Translations under genes and position numbers: made by a program
Part shown: positions 40,009 to 50,606 of the stretch, in pieces
Layout of the letters: each line of letters opens with the position of its first letter
How positions within the stretch are numbered: the stretch's first letter is position 1
DNA from: Streptomyces mayonensis
GTDB lineage: Bacteria > Actinomycetota > Actinomycetes > Streptomycetales > Streptomycetaceae
Assembly: GCF_018982965.1 (NCBI RefSeq)
Contig: NZ_JACBYP010000006.1
Location: 1 to 64,000, forward strand
Direction: 5' to 3'
Length of the DNA stretch: 64,000 bases
The notes under the pieces: model-generated
What the model was told of the DNA's origin: nothing
Seen by the model: only the letters and a program-made list of their open reading frames with translations
Databases searched by the model: none

Positions 40009-41067
40009 ATGACCCACCAGTGGCGCGGAATCATCGAGGAGTACCGGGACCGGCTGCCCGTCTCCGACAGCACGCCCGTCGTGACGCTCCGTGAGGGCGG
40101 CACCCCGCTCGTGCCCGCGCAGGTGCTCTCCGAGCGCACCGGCTGCGAGGTCCACCTCAAGGTCGAGGGAGCGAACCCGACCGGGTCCTTCAAGGACCGC
40201 GGCATGACCATGGCCATCAGCAGGGCCAAGGAGGAGGGCGCACAGGCTGTCATCTGCGCGTCCACCGGGAACACGTCCGCCTCCGCCGCCGCCTACGGCG
40301 TGCGCGCGGGCATGGTGTCCGCCGTCCTCGTGCCGCAGGGCAAGATCGCCCTCGGCAAGATGGGCCAGGCCCTCGTGCACGGCGCGAAGATCCTCCAGGT
40401 CGACGGCAACTTCGACGACTGCCTCACCCTCGCCCGTGCGCTCAGCGACAACTACCCCGTGGCGCTGGTCAATTCGGTGAATCCCGTGCGGATCGAGGGG
40501 CAGAAGACGGCTGCCTTCGAGATCGTGGACATGCTCGGGGACGCTCCCGACATCCACGTCCTCCCGGTCGGCAACGCGGGCAACATCACCGCGTACTGGA
40601 AGGGGTACCGGGAGTACGCCGACGACGGGGTCAGCACCAAGCGGCCGCGGATGTGGGGGTTCCAGGCCTCCGGCAGCGCCCCGATCGTGCGCGGCGAGGT
40701 CGTCAAGGACCCCTCGACCATCGCCACCGCCATCCGCATCGGCAACCCCGCCTCGTGGGACCTCGCGCTCGCCGCGCGGGACGAGTCGGGCGGTGCCGTC
40801 GACGAGGTGACGGACCGTGAGATCCTGCGCGCCTACCGGCTGTTGGCCTCCCAGGAGGGCGTCTTCGTGGAGCCCGCGTCCGCCGCGTCGGTGGCCGGTC
40901 TGCTGAAGGCGGCCGAGCAGGGCAAGGTGGACCCGGGACAGCGCATCGTGTGCACCGTGACCGGTAACGGGCTCAAGGACCCGGACTGGGCCGTCGCCGG
41001 CGCTCCGCAGCCGGTCACCGTCCCGGTCGACGCGGCGACGGCGGCCGAGCGGCTCGGTCTGGTCTGA
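40009..41067 (+). CDS. thrC: Threonine synthase
   Basis: 352 aa, the short actinobacterial form. PLP lysine K62 lies in T-G-S-F-K-D-R-G, with the S-T-G-N-T-S-A-S phosphate-binding loop and G-N-A-G-N-I-T. It converts O-phosphohomoserine to threonine. ATG 40009 has GGAGAG upstream and lies 6 bp after hom. thrB follows only after a 549-bp gap, so it may have its own promoter. Confidence 0.96.
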   Translation: MTHQWRGIIEEYRDRLPVSDSTPVVTLREGGTPLVPAQVLSERTGCEVHLKVEGANPTGSFKDRGMTMAISRAKEEGAQAVICASTGNTSASAAAYGVRAGMVSAVLVPQGKIALGKMGQALVHGAKILQVDGNFDDCLTLARALSDNYPVALVNSVNPVRIEGQKTAAFEIVDMLGDAPDIHVLPVGNAGNITAYWKGYREYADDGVSTKRPRMWGFQASGSAPIVRGEVVKDPSTIATAIRIGNPASWDLALAARDESGGAVDEVTDREILRAYRLLASQEGVFVEPASAASVAGLLKAAEQGKVDPGQRIVCTVTGNGLKDPDWAVAGAPQPVTVPVDAATAAERLGLV

Positions 41068-41616
41068 TCAGCCGGTTCGGTCCCGGTCTGAACGGCTCGG
41101 TCCGGCTGGTCCGTCCGGTCCGGGCGGGGCGTCTCCCACCGGCGTACGAGGGCGTAAGCGACGTCCGGGCGGGCAAGTGACGTGTAGGGGGTGCACAGGG
41201 GGCTTACGACACGCATCGTGCGCCGCCTGTGCGCCCTATGTCGCCACAGAACCTTCCTTCGATAGGCTGTACCTAACCCGCCTGCCGCATATGCCGCGGT
41301 GCCGCGCCGTCTCCGCGGTGTTACCACGGTGGTGCCTTCGCGGTCGGAAGGCGGCCGCGCAGGCGGTCGGCGGCGGTCGGCCGTTGGGCAGACAGCGGCG
41401 AAGCCGGTGTTCCGTACGTCATCGAATTCATTCGACGATCTCGACGGTCCTGACCGTCTTGACGATTCCGACCACTCGCCACTTGCCACCCGCCACTCGC
41501 CACAGTCCTTCCGACACCTGCCGCACCTACCGCACCTGTCCCGCATCCAGGCCCTTCCCGCAGTTCAGAGTTCTACAGTTCGACAGTCACCGCAGCTCAA
41601 GGAGAGTCATCGAGCG
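41068..41616. other. 549-bp spacer between thrC and thrB
   Basis: No gene supported. The left end carries degenerate CGGTC-rich repeats (GGCTCGGTCC, GGTCCGTCCGGTCC). A promoter-like TAGGCT at 41263-41268 and low-complexity C/A-rich stretches with repeated CGCCAC words (41468-41510) precede the thrB ribosome-binding site (AAGGAGAG). The unusual length suggests thrB has its own promoter. Confidence 0.6.
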
Positions 41617-42546
41617 ATGGCCGGTCCAGCGTTCCGCGCCGCCGCCGTCAGGGTGCGCGTCCCCGCCACCAGCGCCAACCTCGGCCCGGGCTTCGACGCC
41701 CTCGGCCTCGCGCTGGGGCTGTACGACGACGTGGTCGTCCGGGTGGCCGACTCCGGACTGCACGTCGACATCGCGGGTGAGGGCAGCGAGACCCTCCCGC
41801 GCGACGAGAAACACCTCCTCGTCCGCTCCCTGCGCACCGCCTTCGACCTGCTGGGCGGGCAGCCGCGCGGCCTGGAGATCGTCTGCGCCAACCGCATCCC
41901 GCACGGCCGCGGCCTCGGCTCCTCCTCCGCCGCCATCTGCGCCGGCATCGTCGCCGCGCGCGCCGTGACCATAGGCGGCGAGGCACGCCTCGACGATGCC
42001 GCGCTGCTCGACCTCGCCACCGAGATCGAGGGCCACCCCGACAACGTCGCGGCCTGTCTGCTGGGCGGGTTCACCCTGTCCTGGATGGACTCCGGCGCCG
42101 CCCGGGCGATCAGGATGGACCCCGCCGATTCCATCGTTCCGGTGGTTTTCGTACCCGGAAAGCCGGTACTGACCGAGACCGCGCGCGGACTGCTCCCGCG
42201 CCAGGTCCCGCACGTCGACGCCGCCGCCAACGCGGGCCGCGCCGCACTGCTCGTCGAGGCCCTCACCCGGCGCCCCGAGCTGCTGCTGCCGGCCACCGAG
42301 GACCGCCTGCACCAGGAGTACCGCGCACCGGCCATGCCGGAGAGCGCGGCGCTGGTGGAACGGCTGCGCGGCGACGGCATCCCCGCGGTGATCTCGGGTG
42401 CCGGACCCACGGTGATGGCACTGGCCGACGCCGGCACGGCCGACAAGGTCGAGGCGCTGGCCGGAACGGACTGGGCGGCCAACCGGCTGAGCCTGGACCA
42501 GCAGGGCGCGAGTGTGCTGCCCCTGGCGACCTCCAGCGACATTTGA
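41617..42546 (+). CDS. thrB: Homoserine kinase
   Basis: 309 aa GHMP kinase. N-terminal V-P-A-T-S-A-N-L-G-P-G-F-D, ATP loop P-H-G-R-G-L-G-S-S-S-A-A and C-terminal I-S-G-A-G-P-T-V are all present. It phosphorylates homoserine for ThrC. ATG 41617 was chosen over upstream in-frame codons because AAGGAG lies about 12 bp before it and the family start aligns here. Rho follows on the same strand. Confidence 0.95.
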   Translation: MAGPAFRAAAVRVRVPATSANLGPGFDALGLALGLYDDVVVRVADSGLHVDIAGEGSETLPRDEKHLLVRSLRTAFDLLGGQPRGLEIVCANRIPHGRGLGSSSAAICAGIVAARAVTIGGEARLDDAALLDLATEIEGHPDNVAACLLGGFTLSWMDSGAARAIRMDPADSIVPVVFVPGKPVLTETARGLLPRQVPHVDAAANAGRAALLVEALTRRPELLLPATEDRLHQEYRAPAMPESAALVERLRGDGIPAVISGAGPTVMALADAGTADKVEALAGTDWAANRLSLDQQGASVLPLATSSDI

Positions 42547-42958
42547 GACGCGCAGGGTTGCCGTAATTCGAGAGGGGGAATGTTTGTTGGATCCGGTAGT
42601 GTTAACCTCAAGTCTGCACCCGACCCCACCATGGCGAGGTGCCTCGTGTCCCCGTCCGGGACAGACATCCTTCCGGGAGCCCCCCAAGCCGCATTGTGTA
42701 GTGGATGCCGTACGTGATCTGCACGGCCTGCACGGACACTGAGCGGCCCGACGGGCACGCTTCGGAACCGGTGCGACCACGCCGCGTGACACGGACACTG
42801 GGTGCCACGGCCAGGGGGCGCGCCATCACCAGATATCTCTTCCGCCGTTCAGGCGGACCACCGCCCCGGCACGGTTCGCACAGCAAGGACCGAAGCCGGA
42901 CAGCACAACCGGTCGCCGAGCCAGACAGGCCGACGTCCGCTCCAGGGAAGGACCCTTC
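42547..42958. other. 412-bp spacer with the rho promoter and leader
   Basis: No gene recognised. A plausible promoter is TTGTTG (about 42593-42598) followed by TAGTGTTAACCT about 17-18 bp later, and the long leader carries several GC hairpins. The length would suit the autogenous control known for rho genes, but I see no specific known RNA motif. Confidence 0.5.
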
Positions 42959-45040
42959 GTGAGCGACACCACCGATCTGATGGGCGCACGTGTCGAGGAG
43001 ACCGCTGCCGCGCCCGCCACGGACGCCTCCGCGCCTGCCACCGGTGCCGGCTCCCGGCGGCGCCGCGGTACCGGCCTCGAGGGCATGGTGCTGGCCGAGC
43101 TGCAGCAGGTCGCATCCGGCCTCGGCATCAGGGGCACCGCGCGCATGCGCAAGAGCCAGCTGATCGAGGTCATCAAGGAGGCGCAGGCCGCGGGGGGAAC
43201 CCCCGCCAAGGCCGCGCCCGCCGCGGACACCGCCGGCGAGACCAAGCCGAAGCGCCGCAGCACCTCCCGTTCCCGTACGGGCGACGACGCCCCCGCCGAG
43301 AAGGCCGAGCGGGCGGAGAAGGCCGGCAAGGCCGAGAAGAAGGCGGACACCGCCGAGGCCGACAAGTCCGCCGCCCAGCAGCAGATCGAGATCCCCGGGC
43401 AGCCGTCCGCCAAGGTCCCCGCCGACGGGCAGGCCGGTGACGACGCCCCCGCCGAGCGCCGTCGCCGCCGGGCCACCGCCGGTGCGGGCAGCCCCGCGGG
43501 CGAGACGGCGGCCGCCGAGACCCGCGGCGAGCAGAAGGCCGCCGCGTCGGGCCAGCAGCAGTCCCCGTCGCAGGGCGGCCAGCAGCAGTCACAGGGCGGC
43601 CACCAGCAGGGCCAGGGCGACGGCCGTGCCGACGGCGACGGCGGCGAGGGCCGCCGCCGCGACCGCCGGGACCGGGGCGACCGCGGACGCGACCGCGACC
43701 GCCGGGGCAAGGGCGACGACCAGCAGAACCAGGGCGGCGGCGGTCAGCGCCAGCAGCAGGGCGGCGGCCGCCAGGACCGCCAGCAGGACGACGGCTACGA
43801 CGACGACGGCGGCGGCCGCCGCGGACGCCGGGGCCGCTACCGGGACCGCCGGGGCCGCCGCGGCCGCGACGACATCCAGGAGCCGCAGATCAACGAGGAC
43901 GACGTCCTCATCCCGGTCGCCGGCATCCTCGACATCCTCGACAACTACGCGTTCATCCGGACCTCCGGCTACCTGCCCGGCCCCAACGACGTGTACGTCT
44001 CCCTCGCCCAGGTCCGCAAGAACGGCCTGCGCAAGGGCGACCACCTCACCGGTGCCGTGCGCCAGCCCAAGGAGGGCGAGCGCCGCGAGAAGTTCAACGC
44101 GCTGGTGCGCCTGGACTCGGTCAACGGCATGGCACCCGAACACGGCCGCGGACGCCCTGAGTTCAACAAGCTGACGCCGCTGTACCCGCAGGACCGCCTC
44201 CGCCTGGAGACGGACCCCGGCGTCCTCACCACCCGCATCATCGACCTGGTCGCGCCCATCGGTAAGGGCCAGCGCGGACTGATCGTGGCCCCGCCGAAGA
44301 CCGGCAAGACCATGATCATGCAGGCGATCGCCAACGCGATCACGCACAACAACCCCGAGTGCCACCTGATGGTCGTCCTGGTCGACGAGCGTCCGGAAGA
44401 GGTCACCGACATGCAGCGCTCGGTCAAGGGCGAGGTCATCTCCTCGACCTTCGACCGCCCGGCCGAGGACCACACCACGGTCGCCGAGCTGGCCATCGAG
44501 CGCGCCAAGCGCCTGGTGGAGCTGGGCCACGACGTCGTCGTACTGCTCGACTCGATCACGCGTCTGGGCCGTGCGTACAACCTCGCCGCCCCGGCCTCCG
44601 GCCGCATCCTGTCCGGTGGTGTCGACTCGACGGCCCTGTACCCGCCGAAGCGCTTCTTCGGTGCGGCCCGCAACATCGAGGACGGCGGTTCGCTGACCAT
44701 CCTCGCCACCGCCCTGGTGGACACCGGGTCCCGCATGGACGAGGTCATCTTCGAGGAGTTCAAGGGCACCGGCAACGCCGAGCTCAAGCTCGACCGGAAG
44801 CTCGCCGACAAGCGCATCTTCCCCGCGGTGGACGTCGACGCGTCCGGCACCCGCAAGGAGGAGATCCTGCTCGGCAACGAGGAGCTGGCCGTCACCTGGA
44901 AGCTGCGCCGGGTGCTGCACGCCCTCGACCAGCAGCAGGCGATCGAACTGCTCCTCGACAAGATGAAGCAGACCAAGTCGAACGTCGAGTTCCTCATGCA
45001 GATCCAGAAGACGACCCCGACGCCCGGCAACGGCGACTGA
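42959..45040 (+). CDS. rho: Transcription termination factor Rho with long Arg/Gln/Gly-rich N-terminal extension
   Basis: 693 aa. Residues ~35-75 form the Rho N-domain ([12 protein letters not shown]). Residues ~80-305 are low-complexity: Ala/Lys, then Q-G-G repeats and [10 protein letters not shown]. The RNA-binding cold-shock domain follows, then the RecA motor with P-P-K-T-G-K450-T and the L-D-S-I-T-R-L-G region. It is the ring-shaped helicase that terminates untranslated or Rho-dependent transcripts. Actinobacterial Rho usually has such an inserted region. GTG 42959. Confidence 0.96.
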   Translation: MSDTTDLMGARVEETAAAPATDASAPATGAGSRRRRGTGLEGMVLAELQQVASGLGIRGTARMRKSQLIEVIKEAQAAGGTPAKAAPAADTAGETKPKRRSTSRSRTGDDAPAEKAERAEKAGKAEKKADTAEADKSAAQQQIEIPGQPSAKVPADGQAGDDAPAERRRRRATAGAGSPAGETAAAETRGEQKAAASGQQQSPSQGGQQQSQGGHQQGQGDGRADGDGGEGRRRDRRDRGDRGRDRDRRGKGDDQQNQGGGGQRQQQGGGRQDRQQDDGYDDDGGGRRGRRGRYRDRRGRRGRDDIQEPQINEDDVLIPVAGILDILDNYAFIRTSGYLPGPNDVYVSLAQVRKNGLRKGDHLTGAVRQPKEGERREKFNALVRLDSVNGMAPEHGRGRPEFNKLTPLYPQDRLRLETDPGVLTTRIIDLVAPIGKGQRGLIVAPPKTGKTMIMQAIANAITHNNPECHLMVVLVDERPEEVTDMQRSVKGEVISSTFDRPAEDHTTVAELAIERAKRLVELGHDVVVLLDSITRLGRAYNLAAPASGRILSGGVDSTALYPPKRFFGAARNIEDGGSLTILATALVDTGSRMDEVIFEEFKGTGNAELKLDRKLADKRIFPAVDVDASGTRKEEILLGNEELAVTWKLRRVLHALDQQQAIELLLDKMKQTKSNVEFLMQIQKTTPTPGNGD

Positions 45041-45083
45041 CGTCCTCGCCCGCACGATTGAGCTCCGCTCACTCGGATCAGGA

Positions 45084-45113
45084 ACCGCCCCGTCGCACAC
45101 GCGACGGGGCGGT
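45084..45113 (+). terminator. Intrinsic terminator after rho
   Basis: A 13-bp perfect stem, ACCGCCCCGTCGC with complement, tetraloop ACAC, then CCCCTTTTC. One of the clearest intrinsic terminators in the window. Confidence 0.92.
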
Positions 45114-45513
45114 CCCCTTTTCCGCCCGTTCCACCGTTTTCCACCGGCTCCGTCGTCAACCCCGTCGTCAACGGTTCCGTGGGGGCCGGTTCTGTGCGCT
45201 CCCTGTGCGCCGGCGGCCCCGGGCTGCGCCGGGCGGCGCGATTTGTGCCACAGCCGCCGACCTCGCCGACGCCTGCGACGGCCCCCGCCCGGCCGGGCGA
45301 AACCCCAGGTCGCCGCCCCGACGGCACTCTCGCTCGTCACAAAGAGTGACCGATGTGGTACGTATCGGACACGCTCCGTTGTGCAACCCTGGCCCGAGTT
45401 CCGCCGTCCTCGTCACGGAGGGACGATGGTGAGGTACCGGCGGAAACCCGCCGGAGCCACCGACCCGACCCCGACCGCAGGGGGTAGCCGACCGGACGAA
45501 CACCGAGGAGCCC

Positions 45514-46695
45514 ATGTCAGCCGAGAGCACGCCGGAACCCTCGATACCCGACCCCGGCCAGTCCGGCACCACCGGACCCGGCCGCCGGGGCAGAGGACGC
45601 CGCCGCAGGCCCAGAACGGGCCGCCGCAAGGCCCTGCTCGTCGCGGCCTGGAGCGCCGCCGGCATCGTGGTCCTGGGCGGCAGCGGCGCCGGAGTCCTGT
45701 ACTTCAAGCTCAACGGCAACCTCACGAGCATCGACATCGACCAGGCACTCGGCGCCGACCGGCCGAAGAAGGCCGACAACGGCTCCGAGAACATCCTGGT
45801 CCTCGGCTCCGACACCCGCGCCGGCGGCAACAAGCAGCTCGGCGGCGGCACCGACGACGGCACCGCCCGCTCGGACACCGCGATGGTCGTGCACGTCCAC
45901 AAGGGCCACAAGAAGGCCAGCGTGGTCTCCATCCCGCGCGACACCCTCGTCGACCGGCCCGAGTGCACCGACACCGACGGCGGCGAGCACCCCGCGGCCC
46001 GGGGCGTCATGTTCAACTCCGCCTACTCCACCGGCGGCGCCGCCTGCGCCGTGAAGACCGTCGAGTCGGTCAGCGGCCTGCGCATGGACCACTACCTGGA
46101 GGTCGACTTCAGCGGCTTCCAGCACCTCGTGGACGACCTCGGCGGCGTCGAGGTCACCACCACCGAGGACATCGACGACCCCGACAGCCACCTCGACCTC
46201 ACGGCCGGCACCCACCGGCTCGACGGCGAGCAGGCCCTCGGCCTGGTCCGCACCCGGCACGGCGTCGGCGACGGCTCCGACCTCGGCCGCATCCAGCTCC
46301 AGCAGGCCTTCGTCAAGGCCCTGGCCCACCAGGTCCAGAACGTCGGCCTGCTCGGCAACCCGAAGAAGCTGTACGACATCGCCGACACCGCCACCAAGAC
46401 CGTCACCACCGACTCCGACCTGGGCTCGGTCAACTCCCTGATGTCCTTCGCGAGCGGCCTCAAGGGCATCGGCCCGGAGGGCATGCACATGGTCACCATG
46501 CCGGTGGCCTACGACCCCGCCGACCCCAACCGGGTCCTGGTCGAGAAGACCAAGGCCGACCAGGTGTGGACGGCCCTGAAGAACGACCGGCCGATCCCCG
46601 CGAGCGCCACCGAGGGCAACGCCGCCGGCGGGGCCGGAGGAGTCGTCGACACGGGGGGCCGGGAGCCGGAGCGGGCGGCGACGCAGACGCCGTGA
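45514..46695 (+). CDS. LytR-CpsA-Psr (LCP) family cell-wall glycopolymer ligase
   Basis: 393 aa. A basic cytoplasmic N-terminus ([11 protein letters not shown]) precedes one membrane segment (~40-62), then an extracytoplasmic LCP domain with [17 protein letters not shown] and S-I-P-R-D-T-L. Pyrophosphate-binding Arg/Asp residues are conserved. LCP proteins attach teichoic-acid-like or other polymers from undecaprenyl carriers to peptidoglycan. ATG 45514 has GAGGAG upstream. A WecA-like enzyme is encoded at 52392, which may feed the same pathway. Confidence 0.92.
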   Translation: MSAESTPEPSIPDPGQSGTTGPGRRGRGRRRRPRTGRRKALLVAAWSAAGIVVLGGSGAGVLYFKLNGNLTSIDIDQALGADRPKKADNGSENILVLGSDTRAGGNKQLGGGTDDGTARSDTAMVVHVHKGHKKASVVSIPRDTLVDRPECTDTDGGEHPAARGVMFNSAYSTGGAACAVKTVESVSGLRMDHYLEVDFSGFQHLVDDLGGVEVTTTEDIDDPDSHLDLTAGTHRLDGEQALGLVRTRHGVGDGSDLGRIQLQQAFVKALAHQVQNVGLLGNPKKLYDIADTATKTVTTDSDLGSVNSLMSFASGLKGIGPEGMHMVTMPVAYDPADPNRVLVEKTKADQVWTALKNDRPIPASATEGNAAGGAGGVVDTGGREPERAATQTP

Positions 46696-46844
46696 CGCGT
46701 CCGGAACGGATCCGGAATAGATCACGGCCGCCCCCGGTTTTGGGGAGTGGCCCCAGTCCTGGCAGACTGGTACGTCGGCTCCGGTTCACGCTCCCGCACC
46801 CCGCGGCTGCGACCCGGCGCCCTCCCGGAACAGTAGGAGACACC

Positions 46845-47069
46845 TTGAAGCGCGACATCCACCCCGAGTACGTCGAGACGCAGGTCAGCTGCACCTGCGG
46901 CGCGTCGTTCACCACCCGCAGCACCATCGACTCCGGCACCATCCGGGCCGAGGTCTGCTCCGAGTGCCACCCGTTCTACACGGGCAAGCAGAAGATCCTC
47001 GACACCGGTGGCCGCGTGGCCCGCTTCGAGGCCCGCTTCGGCAAGGCTGCCGCAGGCTCCAAGAAGTAG
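46845..47069 (+). CDS. rpmE: 50S ribosomal protein L31, zinc-binding type
   Basis: 74 aa from TTG 46845 with TAGGAGA upstream. C-T-C near residue 16 and C-S-E-C near 38 give the four cysteines of the zinc-containing L31 form; zinc-free paralogues lack them. Zinc-free L31 genes are usually under Zur control, whereas this one is housekeeping. A terminator with a T5 run follows. Confidence 0.95.
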   Translation: MKRDIHPEYVETQVSCTCGASFTTRSTIDSGTIRAEVCSECHPFYTGKQKILDTGGRVARFEARFGKAAAGSKK

Positions 47070-47081
47070 CGAGCCCCCAAC

Positions 47082-47134
47082 CGCCGGTCCACGGCCGCAT
47101 CCCCTGACCGGGGAGCGCCGGGACCGGCGTTTTT
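47082..47134 (+). terminator. Terminator after rpmE
   Basis: CGCCGGTCC (47082-47090) pairs with GGACCGGCG (47121-47129), followed by TTTTT. A nested CCCC..GGGG hairpin lies in the loop. Confidence 0.85.
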
Positions 47135-47177
47135 GGTCGCCCGCCTTCCCCTTCCAAGCAGTAAGCAGGAGCCCAAG

Positions 47178-48254
47178 ATGTTCGAGGCCGTCGAGGAACT
47201 CGTCGCCGAGCACGCCGACCTGGAGAAGAAGCTCGCCGACCCGTCGGTCTTCGCCGACCAGGCGAACGCGCGCAGGCTGAACAAGCGGTACGCCGAGCTG
47301 ACCCCGATCGTCGCCACGTTCCGCTCCTGGAAGCAGACGGGCGACGACATCGACACCGCGCGCGAACTGGCCGCCGACGACCCGGACTTCGCCGCCGAGG
47401 TCAAGGAGCTGGACAAGCAGCGCGACGAGCTCACCGAGAAGCTGCGCCTGCTGCTCGTGCCGCGCGACCCCAGCGACGACAAGGACGTCATCCTCGAGAT
47501 CAAGGCGGGCGCGGGCGGCGACGAGTCGGCCCTGTTCGCCGGGGACCTGCTGCGCATGTACCTGCGGTACGCGGAGCGGATCGGCTGGAAGACCGAGATC
47601 ATCGACTCCACCGAGTCCGAGCTGGGCGGCTACAAGGACGTCCAGGTCGCCGTGAAGACCAAGGGCGGCCAGGGCGCCACGGAACCCGGGCACGGTGTCT
47701 GGGCCCGGCTGAAGTACGAGGGCGGCGTGCACCGTGTGCAGCGCGTGCCCGCGACCGAGTCGCAGGGCCGGATCCACACCTCCGCGGCCGGCGTGCTGGT
47801 CACGCCCGAGGCCGAGGAGATCGACGTCGAGATCAACCCCAACGACCTGCGCATCGACGTCTACCGCTCCTCCGGACCCGGCGGCCAGTCCGTCAACACC
47901 ACCGACTCCGCCGTGCGCATCACGCACGTCCCCACCGGAGTCGTCGCCTCCTGCCAGAACGAGAAGAGCCAGCTGCAGAACAAGGAGCAGGCGATGCGTA
48001 TCCTGCGCTCCAGGCTGCTCGCGGCGGCACAGGAGGAGGCGGAGAAGGAGGCCGCGGACGCCCGGCGCAGCCAGGTCCGCACCGTCGACCGCTCCGAGAA
48101 GATCCGCACGTACAACTTCCCGGAGAACCGCATCTCGGACCATCGCGTCGGCTTCAAGGCGTACAACCTGGACCAGGTCCTGGACGGCGACCTCGACTCG
48201 GTGATCCAGGCGTGCGTCGACGCGGACTCGGCCGCCAAGCTCGCCGCCGCGTAG
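47178..48254 (+). CDS. prfA: Peptide chain release factor 1
   Basis: 358 aa. The catalytic G235-G-Q237 loop in S-G-P-G-G-Q-S-V-N, and R-V-P-A-T-E containing the RF1-type codon-recognition tripeptide P-A-T, identify it as RF1 (UAA/UAG). The gene for its glutamine methyltransferase, prmC, follows 126 bp later. ATG 47178 has CAGGAG upstream. Confidence 0.96.
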   Translation: MFEAVEELVAEHADLEKKLADPSVFADQANARRLNKRYAELTPIVATFRSWKQTGDDIDTARELAADDPDFAAEVKELDKQRDELTEKLRLLLVPRDPSDDKDVILEIKAGAGGDESALFAGDLLRMYLRYAERIGWKTEIIDSTESELGGYKDVQVAVKTKGGQGATEPGHGVWARLKYEGGVHRVQRVPATESQGRIHTSAAGVLVTPEAEEIDVEINPNDLRIDVYRSSGPGGQSVNTTDSAVRITHVPTGVVASCQNEKSQLQNKEQAMRILRSRLLAAAQEEAEKEAADARRSQVRTVDRSEKIRTYNFPENRISDHRVGFKAYNLDQVLDGDLDSVIQACVDADSAAKLAAA

Positions 48255-48380
48255 CCCAAGCAGCAGCAGCCGCAGCCGCACTCGGCCGCCCGCAGCACCC
48301 GCCCGTAGAACCCGTAGAACCGTAGAAGCCGCACCCGTCCGCCCGTACCGGACGAACCGCCCAGCCCCCGGAGGACCAGC

Positions 48381-49226
48381 GTGAACCTGCTGCTCGCGGA
48401 GGTGGCCCAGGCCACCCAGCGGCTGGCCGACGCCGGCGTGCCCTCGCCGCGCACCGACGCGGAGGAGCTCGCCGCGCATCTCCACGGCGTCAAGCGGAGC
48501 GAGCTGCACACCGTGCCGGACGCGGACTTCGACGCCCGGTACTGGGAGGTCGTCGCCCGCCGCGAGGCGCGCGAGCCGCTCCAGCACATCACCGGCCGCG
48601 CCTACTTCCGCTACCTGGAGCTCCAGGTAGGCCCCGGCGTCTTCGTGCCCCGCCCCGAGACCGAGTCGGTCGTCGGCTGGGCCATAGACGCGGTGCGCGC
48701 CATGGACGTCGTCGAACCCTGCATCGTCGACCTGTGCACCGGCTCCGGCGCCATCGCGCTCGCGCTGGCCCAGGAGGTGCCCCGCTCGCGCGTGCACGCC
48801 GTGGAGCTGTCCGAGGACGCCCTCAAGTGGACGCGGAAGAACACGGAGGGGTCCAGGGTCGACCTGCGGCAGGGAGACGCCCTGACGGCCTTCCCCGACC
48901 TCGACGGACAGGTCGACCTCGTGGTCTCCAACCCGCCGTACATCCCGCTCACCGAATGGGAGTACGTCGCCCCCGAGGCCCGCGACCACGATCCGCAGCT
49001 CGCCCTGTTCTCCGGCGAGGACGGCCTCGACCTCATCCGCGGCCTGGAACGCACCGCGCACCGCCTGCTGCGCCCCGGCGGCGTCGTCGTCGTCGAGCAC
49101 GCCGACACCCAGGGCGGCCAGGTGCCGTGGATCTTCACCGAGGAGCGGGGCTGGGCCGACGCGGCCGACCACCCCGACCTCAACAACCGCCCCAGGTTCG
49201 CGACCGCCCGCAAGGCGCTGCCGTGA
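48381..49226 (+). CDS. prmC: Release-factor glutamine methyltransferase
   Basis: 281 aa. The SAM-binding motif D-L-C-T-G-S-G-A-I-A is followed by the catalytic N184-P-P-Y187, typical of N5-glutamine methyltransferases (HemK/PrmC). It methylates the Gln of the GGQ motif of RF1, encoded just upstream. GTG 48381 has GGAGGA upstream. A 55-bp gap leads to the Sua5/YrdC gene. Confidence 0.95.
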   Translation: MNLLLAEVAQATQRLADAGVPSPRTDAEELAAHLHGVKRSELHTVPDADFDARYWEVVARREAREPLQHITGRAYFRYLELQVGPGVFVPRPETESVVGWAIDAVRAMDVVEPCIVDLCTGSGAIALALAQEVPRSRVHAVELSEDALKWTRKNTEGSRVDLRQGDALTAFPDLDGQVDLVVSNPPYIPLTEWEYVAPEARDHDPQLALFSGEDGLDLIRGLERTAHRLLRPGGVVVVEHADTQGGQVPWIFTEERGWADAADHPDLNNRPRFATARKALP

Positions 49227-49281
49227 GCCCCCGCACCCCGCTCACTCCGACCCCGCAGTACGTGTACGAGGAGGCCCGCTA

Positions 49282-49929
49282 ATGGCACGGCGATACGACA
49301 CCAACGACGCGACCGACCGTGTGACCGGTCTGCGCGAGGCCGCGTCCGCCGTCCGCCGTGGCGAGCTCGTGGTGCTCCCGACCGACACCGTGTACGGCAT
49401 CGGCGCCGACGCCTTCACCGCGGAGGCCGTCGGTGACCTGCTGGAGGCCAAGGGACGCGGCCGCAACATGCCCTCCCCGGTCCTCATCGGCTCGCCGAAC
49501 ACCCTGCACGGCCTGGTCACGGACTTCTCCGAGATGGCCTGGGAACTGGTCGACGCCTTCTGGCCGGGCGCGCTGACGCTGGTCGCCAGGCACCAGCCGT
49601 CCCTGCAGTGGGACCTCGGCGAGACCCGCGGCACGGTCGCCGTGCGCATGCCGCTGCACCCCGTCGCCATCGAGCTGCTCACCGAGGTCGGCCCCATGGC
49701 CGTCTCCTCCGCCAACCTGACCGGCCACCCGGCGCCGGAGGACTGCGACGCCGCCCAGCAGATGCTCGGCGACTCCGTCTCCGTCTACCTCGACGGCGGC
49801 CCCACCCCGGCCAACGTCCCGTCGTCCATCGTCGACGTCACCCGCGAGGTGCCCGTACTGCTGCGCGCGGGCGCCCTGTCGGCGGAGGAGCTGCGAAAGG
49901 TAGTACCCGACCTCGAGGTGGCGAATTGA
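49282..49929 (+). CDS. Sua5/YciO/YrdC-family threonylcarbamoyl-AMP synthase
   Basis: 215 aa. The YrdC domain has V-L-P-T-D-T-V-Y-G-I-G at the start, R-N-M-P-S-P-V-L and S-S-A-N-L-T-G-H near the end; the Sua5 C-terminal domain is absent, so it is the YrdC-like short form. It makes threonylcarbamoyl-AMP for t6A37 of ANN-reading tRNAs. It ends in TTGA, overlapping the next gene. Confidence 0.92.
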   Translation: MARRYDTNDATDRVTGLREAASAVRRGELVVLPTDTVYGIGADAFTAEAVGDLLEAKGRGRNMPSPVLIGSPNTLHGLVTDFSEMAWELVDAFWPGALTLVARHQPSLQWDLGETRGTVAVRMPLHPVAIELLTEVGPMAVSSANLTGHPAPEDCDAAQQMLGDSVSVYLDGGPTPANVPSSIVDVTREVPVLLRAGALSAEELRKVVPDLEVAN

Positions 49930-50606
49930 CGGCCCCTGGGACGGGGCGTGGCATAGGCAACGGGGAACGTGCCGCGGAGATCACGACGACGTTCGTCGGA
50001 CTTCCGCGCGACAGCTTCCGCATCCTCCACGTCAGCACCGGCAACGTCTGCCGCTCGCCGATCACCGAGCGGCTGACCCGGCATTTCGTGACGGAGCGGC
50101 TCGGTGTGCTCGGCGGCGGCCTGATCGTGGAGAGCGCGGGCACCTGGGGCCACGAGGGCGCCCCCATGGAGGCCAACGCCGAGACGGTCCTCGCGGACTT
50201 CGGCGCCGACCCGGCCGGTTTCACCGGGCGCGAGCTGCTCGACGAGCACGTGATCCGCGCCGACCTGGTGCTCACCGCGACGCGGGACCACCGGGCGCAG
50301 GTCATCTCCATGGGCCACTCGGCCGGCCTGCGGACCTTCACCCTCAAGGAGTTCACCCGGCTGGTGAACGCCATCGACCCGGCGACCCTGCCGCCCCTGG
50401 AGGACGGCCTGGTCACCCGCGCCCGCGCCCTGGTCCGCGCCGCCGCCGCGCTGCGCGGCTGGCTCCTGGCCCCCACGGTCGACGCCGACGAGGTCTACGA
50501 CCCGTACGGCGCACCGCTGCCCTTCTTCCGCTCGGTCGGCGACGAGATACACCAGGCCCTGGACCCGGTCGTGACGGCCCTGACGGGGGTCCCGGCCCGG
50601 GCGTAG
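49926..50606 (+). CDS. Low-molecular-weight protein-tyrosine-phosphatase-like protein without the nucleophilic Cys
   Basis: 226 aa from TTG 49926, coupled to the Sua5/YrdC gene. The P-loop reads V-S37-T-G-N-V-C42-R43-S44-P where active LMW-PTPs have V-C-x-G-N-x-C-R-S; the first Cys is Ser. The general-acid loop D-P-Y-G-A-P-L-P-F is retained. There is a ~30-residue N-terminal extension. It may be a pseudophosphatase that binds phospho-ligands, or it may use another residue. The closest role by context is unclear. Confidence 0.83.
   Translation: MTAPGTGRGIGNGERAAEITTTFVGLPRDSFRILHVSTGNVCRSPITERLTRHFVTERLGVLGGGLIVESAGTWGHEGAPMEANAETVLADFGADPAGFTGRELLDEHVIRADLVLTATRDHRAQVISMGHSAGLRTFTLKEFTRLVNAIDPATLPPLEDGLVTRARALVRAAAALRGWLLAPTVDADEVYDPYGAPLPFFRSVGDEIHQALDPVVTALTGVPARA

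Noticed and set aside
45243..46840. Long plus-strand Arg/Pro-rich frame running into rpmE
   Set aside because: It is the +1 shadow of the LCP gene; L31 begins at TTG 46845 in this frame with its own ribosome-binding site.
46722..49172. 816-codon minus-strand frame over rpmE, prfA and prmC
   Set aside because: Shadow of conserved genes; the sequence is V/L/G/R-rich as expected for antisense of GC-rich coding DNA.
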